From positions 10,304,001-10,368,000 of the forward strand of contig JAMPIT010000379.1 in assembly GCA_026261815.1 (NCBI GenBank): a stretch of 64,000 bases of DNA, in the 5' to 3' direction. The position numbers and the translations under genes were made by a program. Positions 1 to 10,890 of this stretch are shown here, piece after piece. This stretch comes from Monarcha castaneiventris obscurior (taxonomy: Eukaryota > Chordata > Aves > Passeriformes > Monarchidae). The notes under the pieces were generated by a model. The model was not told the DNA's origin. It saw only the letters and a list, made by a program, of their open reading frames with translations, and searched no databases. Each line of letters opens with the position of its first letter. The stretch's first letter is position 1.

Positions 1-1074
1 TAATGATTTACCAACCCAAACCATGTTTAGTTCTTCAGAAGTTCGTGTGTTGTTTTGCCATTTCCCTCATGCTATTCTGAGCTAGTTCTGCACCTCACAC
101 AACTCTTAAATGATGGAGAGACCCTGGAATCAGATCTCACTGCTTTTGGGTTTATTCACAAACATCCACACTGCAACTCAGCTGATTTGGAGGATACTTG
201 GCAATTTTGACCCCTCCCAAATTTTCTAGCTGCTGGGAATTAGGGGAGAAAGCCTTACAACAGGCAATAAATGACTCCTGTAGTCACTCTCCCCGAGTGT
301 TTGCTGTGTGCTATAGGATCTGCTGGATCTTTCTCATCTCCCCTTCTGATCCAGACTTCCCTGATAGCATCACTTCCCATGCTGGCTTGATTAGCTGAAG
401 AGAAGGAACGCCTGCCCCAGTGTCTGAGAGCTGTGCAACAGCCAGAGTGCTGCAGGCTGATGTGAGCACTGGAGTAGGGTGGGGGCTTTTTCCATGGATG
501 AGTTATGATCTGCCCTTTAGTGTCATCACATTTTCTATCTGTTACTGATTCTGTTGTTAGTGCCATTCCCTAATGTGGTCATGAGTGTGTTCCTACATTC
601 CTCTGGTACAATACTGAGAAATGTGATGCTCTGTGGTTTTAGTTCCTATAATGAGAACAAGGCAGTTGTCCTCACACACAACATTTGTGCTTATACAAGA
701 CTATATTGTGTTACTGGCAACTAATTAGAATTCTCTGTTGAAATGACATTACTTTATTACACATCATTAACATAAAATGTCAAAACTAGCATGATAGTTG
801 TTTTCATATGAAAAATGAGCCTACTTCTGTAAGTGAAAGCAACAACATTACAGCAATTTTAGTACCAGTAATTTAATATATATTATTGTTAATGTGGTAT
901 GGTCAGAGGTTTTTCCATACAAAAATCACAAAAAGAGAATTCTCCCTTTAAAAAATGTCAGTGACTATCAATTTTGTCCTCTACATGTTATGCAGATTAA
1001 ATAAAATTCAAAAAACATTAAATGTCAAAGGGTGGGGAGGGGGGTTTGAACTTATAGTACTAAGTTCCTATTTT
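1..1074. other. Non-coding, no recognised element
   Basis: AT-rich single-copy-looking DNA. The open frames are short, overlap on both strands and lack splice context. I recognise no repeat, RNA gene or regulatory motif here. Confidence 0.6.
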
Positions 1075-1258
1075 GCTCTATATCCTTAGAGCACAGGGTA
1101 CACATTACAACTAATTCACTCTGCTCCACCACTAAGTAAGTGATATTATTGTCATATTGCATACAGTTAAACTGAGACAAGGAATTGAATTCCTTCTGGC
1201 CAGACAGTAAGTAAAATGCTGGTGCTGGGATGAGGACACGGCTCTTTGGAGCAGGCTG
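1075..1258 (-). repeat. MIR-type SINE relic, antisense
   Basis: Read on the minus strand, the segment follows the order of a MIR/CORE-SINE: a stretch like 'tcatcccagcaccagc', then 'acttactgtctggcc' (the family's 'acttgctgtgtgacc' region), then 'tgtctcagtttaactg' (the 'cctcagtttccc' region), then 'acaataatatcacttact' (the 'ataataatacttacct' region). It is heavily diverged, as expected for a SINE that spread before or early in amniote evolution. The call rests on my memory of the consensus, and the ends are approximate. An L2 3' end, which shares part of this sequence, is the alternative. Confidence 0.68.
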
Positions 1259-1999
1259 AATATCACATATACTTCCCATTTATATGCTAGGCTTGAAAGT
1301 TTCTAAAATAGGTAAGTTTTCCATCAGGGATCTGTAGGACACATTGGTGAATTCAAGCAATAGTTGGCAAGGTACCAACCTGTTCCTTGGCAATATTATG
1401 ATATTGGTAACATATAAAGCTGATGTGAGGGTAGCATTCCCTTGGCAGCACACTAAATATGCCACAAGACACATAACTGATGAGTACAATTTGCAAATGT
1501 GTATGGAGAATCAGTCTTGACAGTTTTGTTTACAAAGGCAGGCAGCTATTTGCTGATAAGAGATATGACATGCTATTCATCTTGCTGCTACTAAGCCAAA
1601 GGGATTGCAACTATGATAACAAACTGTTAGATTTGATTGCTGGAATGCTTATGCAATGTTAGTAATAAAGGGTGTTTAAAAGCATATCTCATTTGTTCTT
1701 GGGCAATCATATGGTATTTCTTATAATAATTTTCCTGGGACACTTGAAAGGACAAGCTAATTAAAGAAAAGATATCTGTCTGGCTCAGCTTTAATGGGTC
1801 TGTGTTCTCTAAGTAGGTGTATGTAGGAAACAGGAGCAGACGTGTCTGTATTTCTCTGCTTGCATGGGTTGAGGCAGGATGTCAAGTGACATAGTCACGG
1901 CCTCACATCTTTCAGTTCCTTCATTTTGGCTGGCGTTACCTCCACACGCCTTCCAAAACTGGAAAACAAACAGTCCTAAAGATACGACAAAGGTAATGA
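1259..1999. other. Non-coding, no recognised element
   Basis: No repeat family or gene signal seen. The short open frames here lack splice sites, coding-like composition and any recognisable motif. Confidence 0.55.
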
Positions 2000-2222
2000 C
2001 TTTAAACTGAAAGAGGGTAGGTTTAGATTAGATAAGGAAGAAATTCTCCACTACGAGGGTGGTGAAGCACTGGAACAGGTTCCTGTCCCTGAAAATTTTC
2101 AAGTCCAGGTTGGATTGGGCTCTGAGCAACCTTGTCTACTGGAAGGTACCCCTGCTTATGGCAGCAGGGCTGGAACAGGATGACCTTAAGGGTCTCTTCC
2201 AACATAAACCATTGTATGGTTC
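2000..2222 (+). mobile_element. CR1 LINE, 5'-truncated 3' end
   Basis: This is the 3' tail of a Chicken Repeat 1 non-LTR retrotransposon. Visible landmarks in order are 'actgaaagagggtagg', 'ttagattagataaggaag', 'gaaattctccactacgaggg', 'tggtgaagcactggaacagg', 'ggttggattgggctctgagc' and 'ggtctcttccaac', ending in a degraded form of the short CR1 terminal repeat ('attgtatggttc'). Only the end of ORF2 and the 3' UTR remain, so the copy cannot move. CR1 normally inserts without clear target-site duplications, and none is visible. The short open frames over this stretch are by-products of the repeat. Confidence 0.93.
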
Positions 2223-5200
2223 CAAGTATTGCTGAGACCTTCAAGAAGCTGAGGAGGAGGTTTCTGTCTTGTTTCTCCCTGTTACTGAGCATCAAAAGAA
2301 TGGATCAGCATGACTAACACCTCTCCTTTGTCATCAGCCCCCTGCTTCAAACAATACTGAGCAAACACTTTTCCCAGAACTCCTAAATACCTGCACCATT
2401 TATAGCCTCCAGTAACATGTTGCTCACACATTTTCTACAAAGCTTATGATCAAAGTGAAAAAAACCCCCAACTTATAGACAACTGTTCAGAGCTAATACA
2501 GGACTAGAGTGTCCTGCACCACCTTGTTTGTGTGAGCAGCTGGGTGTACCTGAGGGTGGGAATGGAGAACTCAGCCATTTTTTTGTGAAATACTGCTCGC
2601 TGACCTTTGTTGAATGCGTACATGCAGCTTAGTAATGTGCAGGCACAGGCTGATCCAGCTGTGATGGCTAAAGTCATGCTTTTGTCTGCCCATCTCAGTC
2701 CCACCTCAGCAGGCACAGCTGAGGAGATGGCTGGGTAGGCTGAGCAGGCAGGCCAGACTGACCATCAGAGATCATGTACATGCCTCACTAATGGATTTAA
2801 CCAAGGCCAAATACACTGAAAGCTGCACGTTACAGCTTGGTCTGCTGAGCTTGTCGCTGACCCCAGCTCACACCTCCTGGTCAGTAGACTGAAGAGAATA
2901 TTTACAAGGATAGATACACCCTACAGGGGTAGGGGCACCACTCAGTACTTGAGTTGCTGTGGCTAATTCAGCCTGAGTGCCACAGTAATTCAGGCAGCAG
3001 TCTGCATTTTTGAATGTATTTGAGCATTGCACATAAGCCTACACAAGGAAGACATATCGAAACCCCAAACTTTCCACAGCAGGGATTTTAGAGCTAACAA
3101 GTGCAAAATGAGCAGCTTTGTTCTCAGTCATTCTTACTCACAGTTACAGGTGACTTTGTGAATAGCATATACCGTGCCAAACTACAGCTGAAATCCTCTT
3201 TGAATGCAAGCAGGCCTTAGGTCTAGCAGCAGCTGTGAGATGGAGACTTACTATTAATGGCAGATTCAAGTAGCGTGAACAATAACGAGGCTCTGTTTAA
3301 GGTGGACACAGCTTGTCTTCATTAGAACTGGACCTTGAGAACCTGTGTTAATTAACACGATTTTAAGTGGTGTCAGCTGTTCCTGAGTAAAGCTATTGAT
3401 TAGAGCAACAAATGCTTTATTCTTGGTCTTATAAGAATATGCATTTTGGAAGAGAGTTATGATCAATAGGTGGGGTTTTAAATCTTTTTATCTCAAAACC
3501 TTTTGAAAGTTGTGAAATATTTTAATGGACATTCAGGATTAATGCATTTTTTAATAATCTGTTATTTGGAAAGCACAAAGAAGAAATCAGTCTGGAATGT
3601 GATCATTTTATGTTCATTTCCAGGGATGCTTGACTTCATTCCAGACAACACAATTTCTAATGTGCAATTTTTACTCCTATTGAGCGGCTTTACTGAGTGA
3701 GTTTAATCAGGTATATGCATGTTTATAAAATTAGTTTCTTGTCCTGGCTATGATTTATAAATCAGGGGTTACAATGTCTCCAAATGCAAAGATTTGTGTA
3801 CAAGGATAACCATTTAATGTACCCTTAAATGTCATCCTAGAGCCAGGGTGCCAGTTTCATTAAATGGATCTGGCACGTGATGAAGTCCATGGGTGTTCAT
3901 GATGAGCTCAAGGCTGCAGCTTGCCTTGCAGTGGGAGGACCTCTCACCACTGCTTCAGTGGGTTGGTCATCTGTCTGAGGCTTCTGTCACTAATCTTGAC
4001 AGTAAGAACAAAATTCATATTTTAGTAGCTATATTACAATGTGAGGCATTAATTGTATTATTCCATACTTCTTCCCAGAGGCAGCAGCTGCACAGTGTGG
4101 CATAATTTAATAAAGCTATCCATCATCTGATGTGAAAAACTTACCAGGTAATAGTGTAAGAAACAACTCCATAGTTCTTGGAAAGTTCATAGTCAGAAAG
4201 GGCACAGCAGAACTGCTATACATGCACCTAGGCTTTAGAAACATCTCCATATTGATCTGAAGTTAAAATATTGATGAGCCTCTGTTTTGGCTAGGAATTG
4301 GGAAATTTTCTGGCCAGAACAGGTAATCTAATTTCACAGTACAGTTGCATTTACCTAGTCCTCCCCTTACTACATACATCCAGCCTAAAGAATGAAGGGC
4401 AGAATGCACATCCTGTAGAAGTTGGCCACAAGAGGTGGGATGCCTGTGGATTGAACATGTGACAAATGACTACGCCATGGTGTGGCAGAGGCTCCATTCA
4501 GCACACCCTGCAGGGCTGATGGTTGGCTTCTGGCCCCAGTGCATAACGCAGCAAGCAGATCTCGATAGCACCTAGGATGTAGAATGCATCTTACACCGCC
4601 AGCACACTGGTTTTATTTAAGGCTGCTTGATGTCTGAGGCAGGCTTCTTCATGCTTACTACACTGTTTTGCATTTTCAGGCTTTTTACCCCCAAGCACAT
4701 AGTTTTTTAAATCTTAAGATAAAATAAAAAAGTTATTCTCCCCCTACAATACTGCTACAGGAGTAAAGGTTCAAACTCACATACTTTTCATTCCCTTTTT
4801 CTGATGTGGCTATGCTAATACATGCAGGAAGCAGAAGGTCCTTGTGGATGATGTGGAAGAGCTCATATGCCACAGGTTCCCCTCCTTCCTCACATACCTC
4901 ATGGACCATGAAGAAAAATTCTAGGTAATAGCTAGGGAAACTGATAAATCATCCGCTTCTTTGGAGCACAAAAATATGGCGTAGTACTAAACTTGAGGAG
5001 CTGGCTTAGCACCTAAGGCCCTGTGCCGCTCTGCCCCTCTCTGTTTGGGAAGCAGAACTCTGCATAGTGAGAGCTCCCAGGTGGGATCTTTTAACTGCTG
5101 GGGCTAAATGAACATTATGTGAAAAGACCTTTTAGGAGCGTGCTTAGGGTTTATGCCTGGTTTCAACAATCCTTTTGTTGCTGCCTTCTTAAAAGATCAC

Positions 5201-5780
5201 TTGTGTATATACAGGGACTGCTCGTTCCACCTCTATGCAAACCACCGAAGTCTATCCTTCAGAGAAGGCCTCATACACGGGTATTTCTGTCAGTCTCTTC
5301 TAAGTTAGATGTGAAGCAGGGCAAATTCTCCCCTTTCTACTGCTTTAACTGGCATGACAGAACTGCATGCGTTGACCTCAGGTACCTGAACTGAATGACT
5401 AAATCGTCAAGCTTGGAGGAGACTTATATGATCAGCACTAAAGTACCGTGACAGAAAAAAGAAAAAAAAAAACAGCTTTGGAAAAGGTACCTTAACCGGA
5501 AATGTAGATCAACAGGCAAATGAGTTTGACCTACCACAGGTAATGGGGCAAAGGTGTATCTGAAATTCATTTTACAATACCTCTTGGTGGCTGCCAAACA
5601 CAGAATACTAAGAAACCAATCTTCGCGATACCATCCACCCTGAGCAATAAAAAACCCACCCTTAATTTAACAGGAGTCACCAGTCAGCTCCCGAGGCATA
5701 AACAGGCAGCTGAAGCACCGCGCGTAGGCTGACTTCAGTGCTGAATGCCGAGCAGCATTTGGCACAGGTGGAGGAGTTTT
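2223..5780. other. Non-coding upstream region, no recognised element
   Basis: Mixed-composition DNA between the CR1 tail and the CpG island. An A-rich tract lies at 5454-5472. I see no convincing exon, tRNA or repeat. If the CpG island is a plus-strand promoter, the last 1-2 kb is its proximal upstream region, but I can assign no specific binding site there with confidence. Confidence 0.5.
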
Positions 5781-6650
5781 CATCACAGACCCAAATTAAC
5801 TCGGGTGAAGTTGCTCCTCGCCTGCCAGTGCCGGAGGAGCAATCTCCGTGTGGGAGAAGCGCCCGGCGTGCCGCCCGCCGCCCTCCCCTGCCGGCGCCGC
5901 GGGGCCGAACAAAGGCGGCAGCGGCGGGTCCGCTCTAGGCCGGGCCGGGCCGGGGACGAGCCCAGCGCCGCTCGGAGCTCCCCGCCCGGCCGGGCAGCGG
6001 CGGGAGGAAGCGCCGGCTCTGCGGAGGGCGGGCGGCTGCCAGCGGCCCGGGCCCTCCCCCGACCCCGTCTCCTCCCCTCCGCCGCCGATCCTCCGCCCCC
6101 TCCGCCTTCTCCTCGCGGCGGCGGCGGCGGCTTTCTCGGCCCCGGCTCCTCGTTCTTCTCCGTGGTTTCGCCTCGCTCCTCTCCGGGGGCTCCCGCGCCG
6201 CGCTGGCCAGGACGGTAAGGGCGAGGCCCGGGGCTGAGCGCGGCTCCGTCCCGCGGCTCCCCCGCTGGCAGGGGCGGCCCCGGGGAGCGGGGGCGGGCGG
6301 GACCCCCCGCTACCAGCCCCGGCGGGCGGCTGGCGAGGGGGCTGCGGCGGGGCTGGGGGGCCGCGCTGCCCCGGGGGCGGGCGGGGGGCTCGCCCCGCCG
6401 GGCGCTGCAGCCGGAGCCGCCCTGCCCTGCCCTGCCCAGCCCTACCCAGCCCAGCCACGCCGCCGGGGGTCGGCGGGCGGGCAGCTCCCGGCGGGGATGG
6501 AGCGCAGCTCCGTGGGGTGGGTGCCGCGGGTGGTGCCCCACCGGCCGAGCCGGCTTCGCCCCCCGGCCCTGGGGCGGCGGCTCCGGCCCCCAGCCCGCGA
6601 GCGGGTTCGCGGCGGAGAGGGCAGGGCGGTTTGGCTGCTCTGAAATGCCT
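5781..6650 (+). promoter_or_regulatory. CpG-island promoter
   Basis: GC content rises sharply above the AT-rich flanks, and CpG dinucleotides are dense from about 5.82 to 6.64 kb, whereas they are scarce in most of the window. The block holds several GC-box (Sp1/KLF-type) sequences such as 'gggggcgggcggg' near 6290 and 6370 and 'ccgccccctcc' near 6090, a (GGC)n run near 6117-6131, and no convincing TATA box. That is the usual architecture of a broad TATA-less vertebrate promoter. A good 5' splice site at 6215 argues for plus-strand transcription. Divergent transcription from the other side cannot be excluded. The gene name is unknown. The long proline- and arginine-rich frames on both strands here are a compositional artefact. 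Confidence 0.82.
5940..6214 (+). other. Probable non-coding first exon (5' UTR) ending at a splice donor
   Basis: At 6211-6220 the sequence 'gacggtaagg' gives ACG|GTAAGG, a good vertebrate 5' splice site, so an exon would end at 6214. No in-frame ATG with strong context leads into this donor, so the exon would be 5' UTR and translation would start in a downstream exon, probably outside this window. The 5' end given is a guess, since CpG-island promoters usually start at scattered positions. Alternative donors downstream in the island are possible. This fits a gene with a short non-coding first exon and a very long first intron, a common vertebrate layout. I do not recognise the gene. Confidence 0.5.
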
Positions 6651-7403
6651 CGCTAATGGTAGGGGAAAACATATGGCCCTGGAGAAAGCCGCTGGAAGCG
6701 ATGGCCGTTGGACTCCTCCGAGTTATTTGCCCGAGTCGGTGCGAAGTGAGAACTTCCTCCCGGGATGCCCTTTCGGGGGGATGCGGGGCTGAGCACATGG
6801 CTGCCTCCCCTGGGTCTGCCCCGCGTCTGTCACAGCACCGCCTGCCAAGGGGCCTGCCGGCGCCTGCTCTCCTTTCGGAGTGCTAATCTGACCTCCAAGA
6901 AACTTTAGCTGGGTGAGGGAAGGAGGCTGATCCAAAAGGTAATTTACTTAAACGTGTTATGGGAGTTTTCCTCCTCGTCCTCCTTCCCTCGCTCAGACAA
7001 GGCGTCTGTGAAGAGGAGGGGAAGCAATGGGATTATTGGTGTCTAAGGATCCAATATATATGGCAGCTCATAGTGCAGAGAAGAAGGTTAAAAGTTGAAA
7101 AGACCTGGCACTAGCAAATTAACGTCTCCCGTGAATCGTAGTATTAACTTCTTAAGCTTGAATTTTATGGTTCTTTGGATGTTGGTTCTTCCTCGTGTTT
7201 GAAGTCTCTAGATACTCAGATATTTAAGGATGAAACATCTTCTTTGTGCTTGCAATGACAATGCTGTTGCATTTTGTAAACATCAGGACGACTTTTATCT
7301 TTAATGTAGGACCTTTTTATCACTCAGATGTAAATACTTGTACTGTTTGTAAATCTGCTGCTGATTTGTTGGGTGGCTTTGCAAAAGGTCACTTCAGTTC
7401 ATC

Positions 7404-7437
7404 CAATACAGGCATTTTTTGTAAAATGCCTGTATTG
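7404..7437. repeat. Perfect 15-bp inverted repeat (short hairpin)
   Basis: The arm 'caatacaggcatttt' is followed by a 4-base spacer 'ttgt' and then its exact reverse complement. Pairing stops immediately outside the arms, so the total hairpin is 34 nt. That is too short for a normal pre-miRNA and shows no flanking terminal repeats or target duplication typical of a MITE. Confidence 0.9.
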
Positions 7438-9134
7438 ATTTAGTGTGGTATAGGGTCAGACTTGGCATTTATAAATTATTTCATGTTTGTGCTGTGAGAG
7501 CCATGCTTTATAAAGCAACTATTCCTTAGCTGTGCTTTAAAGCCTACTGGCAGATCTTGGTGTGTGGTGTACAGGAGGTGTGCAGCTTGGTGTGCATCTA
7601 ATGTTAAGTGTCCTACTTATTTAAAAATGTTGAGAGCTCTAAAAGGGTCGGTGTAATCCATACCACACGTGCGCTCAAGTGACCTAGAATTAACAGGATA
7701 AAACACTTTTAAGCGCTCCTGGAGTAAAAGGTAGGATGCTACTTTCTCGTGCATGGCTAACAATGAATTGCTTTTTCTAAGTGTCCAGTGCCATGCTCCC
7801 TGATTTGGAGGGTTGCAGAACACCCGCTCCACTGCTGGAAAGGCTTGGCTTAAACTGGTGAGTCTGGTCATGAGAGCGGAAGGCGCCAGCAGCATGGAGG
7901 TGCTCCATGGGGAGATGAACATGATGGTGTTGGTGGCCAAGGGAGGTGGATGCAGAGACCACCATCAATCCTTCATGGACGGTGGGCAGCCCTCTCTGTG
8001 GTGTGGGGCTGTGGGAGCTGACAGAGCTATGTGCCCTTTCAGGGCCCCCATTTCATGTGGGTTAGTAACTTAGCATGTCAGTTGCTGTTTCATGCTGTGG
8101 TACTGAGTTTCCCCTCTGGGTTTCAGGAGGCAGCAGGCAGGTGCCTGTGCACTGCCGTGTAGGTGCAGGCATACCAGGAATGTGGTGGTAAGTGTGATTT
8201 ACTGCCTCGATGGGACTGATAGCCTGTGCCAGCAAGTTCACTCTGCTGCACAGAAGGCTTGGACTGCCTTCATGCCAGTGCATCCGTGTTAAGAAAATTG
8301 GATCACAATCTAAAGTTAAGAGGGAAACCACGTTTTCCAGATTCATGTGGAGGTCATTCACTGTCACTTTGGTAGAGAGGCTCTTTCTGTGTTGTAGCAC
8401 TTGGCTACCAGCACCTTCCTTCTCTGCCCCTCTTAGGCTTGTGGTGGGCACGCTGAAGATCCATTTGTTGCTGCACTTAATATAGGTGCAGTCTTCCACT
8501 GTACAGGAGATGATGTTAAAGGTTAAAGGTTCTGTTAAATGTTCATGTAAATGCTTCAAAATCTGGTGGTCCAAGGTTGGTTTACTGAGGCCAAGCTGAG
8601 TCAAGTAATAGGATGCAGCTTTGCAAACATGTTTTGATTGCTTGGAGCTACAGAGCACATTTTGGATAGTGTGCTAGTGTGTGAAGGGAAGGTGTTTCTC
8701 AAATGTGTTTTAGTAAGTATTTTTCCCAGTGCTGACTAGTTAGTTGGAAGTCAGTACACTGAATTATCATAGGGTAGATTTTGGCCATTAATTGTAGTGG
8801 AATGCAGAGTAAATGAAGGCTTGTGCTTACAGCCTGCCCAGAACTAGAGGGTGTATCTTTAAATTCTGGAACATCTCTAGTCTCCCACTGGCTGACAGTG
8901 TGTCTTGTTTTCCGCTGCTAGATTATGGCTCTGTTCCGTAAGGCCTTAAGCATGTGTTGATCAGCCACAAGTTAATAATTTTGAATTAAACTGACGGGTA
9001 AGTATATGTCAACTACAAAGTGTTTTTCTTTCAAGGAAGCTTTATTTTAGTAGGGCAAGTTCTGAGAAGTTAGAAGAACTAGTTTGTGTTGTCCACAAAG
9101 CTAAAGGCCTGTAGGAGTTAGAGGTTTAAATCAG

Positions 9135-9148
9135 AAAAAAAAAAAAAA
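9135..9148 (+). repeat. A14 homopolymer
   Basis: Simple poly(A) tract. It could be the scar of a retroposed sequence, but nothing upstream is recognisable as one. Confidence 0.9.
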
Positions 9149-10164
9149 CAAAAAGGTTTGGACTGTCTTAAGTGGAAGGTACAATAGCTACTTGGAAACT
9201 GCATTTTAAGGAGGAGGAAAAGCTTGCCAAGTGGGGCTGTGGACCTTGCTGTGAGAATAAGATATTGCAAGTTACTAGAAAACCTGAAAGGAATGAAGTA
9301 AAGGACGGGATTGATTGTTGGAGAGCAGAAACTGCAGGGATAACATGTGAATTGCCAAAAGCTAGAGGATGAAGAAATATGAGATGAAGAAAGGGGAAAA
9401 AAAATAAAAAGAGCAGGAGAAGAGAATTTAGCTGTGATGTTGTAAGGACCAGGCTGTATGAAAAATGCTCGATACCTCTAAAATTAGCAGTTCTTATTTT
9501 AGTTATTTAGTTTTAGATACAGATGAGGTTTTGAATATGGGAGAAAGATAGGGTGACAAATGGAATTGACCAGAATAAATGTCTTACGTCTGCTCTCAGT
9601 CAAACTAAGTCTGAGGGTCTTTGCTTTTGGGCTTTGAAGGAGTTGGTTCAGGGCACTGGAGCCAGGTTAAAAAAATATAATTGGGTGGTATCTGTTAGGC
9701 TGAATGTAGCAGTTGTGATAGCAAGATAGCAAAAGATGTATAGTTCTATTTATTTTAAGAGAATGAAATCTTTACACCTTTTACTCTGGTCACAGTAGAA
9801 TTCAAGGATTTAGAACAGATTTGGAATGGAAAAAGTAATTAAGTATTCAAAGCTAAGTGGAAAACAGGATAAAATGCATCATGTATTTGCCACAATTAGG
9901 TCATGAAAGACTAAAGTCATATTATTACTGGTTAAATACTGAATGTCCTAGACAATAGAAGCAGAAGGCTTCAGTTCAATGTATATACGCCAAAAATAAC
10001 TAAATTGGAAGTGTGGGGCTTGGCTGAAGAATGGTGAGGTGTCTCTTGAAGGAGAAATTGTGCATCTGCCTGCATGAATAAAGGAATCATTCATGCCCTG
10101 CATCAGCATTAGTGGGGAGCTGGTCTCTTTACTTCACCATACTGGCTGAAATAACTATGTGAAA

Positions 10165-10890
10165 AGGATGATTGCTGATGAGGCAAAGTTGGGAAACCTA
10201 ACAAAGTTGGGAAAGTAGTCAGCACCGAGGTGGGTTGGATTATTGCACAGGAAGAACTGAATGTCTGTGATGACTGAAACAATAGAAATTACAGGAAGTT
10301 AAATAGGTCTAAAAGCAAAGTTATCTACTGAGTGATTATTGGCAACACATCTGCTATCAGCTGGCAAGTTATCCCTTAAAACAGGCTTGGAGGAAAAGGC
10401 CTGACTGCCTAGTCAAATGGGGATGACTCTTATTTGATACTGACCATGAAATGGGAGAAATGTGATGCTCAGGAAGAGCTCTTCAGTGAAGATAGACAAG
10501 TTATTAGGCAAGTCATTAGGGAGATTTTGTGTCAAATATTTTACATAGTTCTGGGCACTTATGTACAGAAAATATTAAATCCTAGTGGAACACGTAGTTG
10601 GACATCCAGGCTACAAAGATCATGTAGTTTGAACAGTCTGGAATTAGATGAGAGACAAGAACTTAAACTACTCTGGCTTTTGTGTCTTAGTAATGGCAGA
10701 GATGGGAGATAGCAGCTGCTTAGAAATTCCCTGGGGCAAATTCTTGGAGGAGAGGAAGGGTCATAAACTGAAGATTCATCTGTGATTTTGGATTAAAAAC
10801 TTGATGTACAGAAGGATAATTTGATGAATGAATACAAGAATAATGTACATGGGGAATTCAAAAGGTGTTTCCTTACTGTCAGATTTTTGG
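10165..10890 (+). mobile_element. Ancient, highly diverged CR1 LINE remnant (ORF2 region)
   Basis: Several spaced blocks follow the order of the end of a CR1 ORF2: 'gctgatgaggcaaagttggg' (the AFADDTKLG-type reverse-transcriptase region), 'tctaaaagcaaagttatc', 'ctgaccatgaaatgggag', 'ttctgggcacttatgtac', 'ggctacaaagatcatgtag', 'gaattagatgagagacaaga', and late in the segment 'tttccttactgtcag', which resembles the start of the 3' UTR. Many substitutions and indels have destroyed the reading frame. It is clearly older than the CR1 copies at 2.0, 24.5 and 26.7 kb. The boundaries and the subfamily (an old CR1 or L3-like group) are uncertain. The 92-codon open frame inside it is a by-product. Confidence 0.68.

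Larger units (their letters stand above)
6651..10164. other. Start of presumed first intron
   Basis: AT-rich DNA with no recognised repeat family. It contains a perfect short hairpin at 7404-7437 and an A14 tract at 9135-9148. A 198-codon minus-strand open frame at 8062-8658 and a 107-codon one at 7617-7940 have no motif I recognise and no supporting splice or promoter signals, so I do not call them as genes. Confidence 0.5.

Noticed and set aside
5783..6541. 252-, 220- and 157-codon frames across the CpG island
   Set aside because: They are open on both strands because GC-rich DNA lacks stop codons. The low-complexity Pro/Arg/Gly/Ala composition has no domain, and the plus-strand donor at 6215 cuts through them.
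7404..7437. Hairpin as a microRNA precursor
   Set aside because: The stem is only 15 bp and pairing does not continue outside it, so it is too short for Drosha/Dicer processing.
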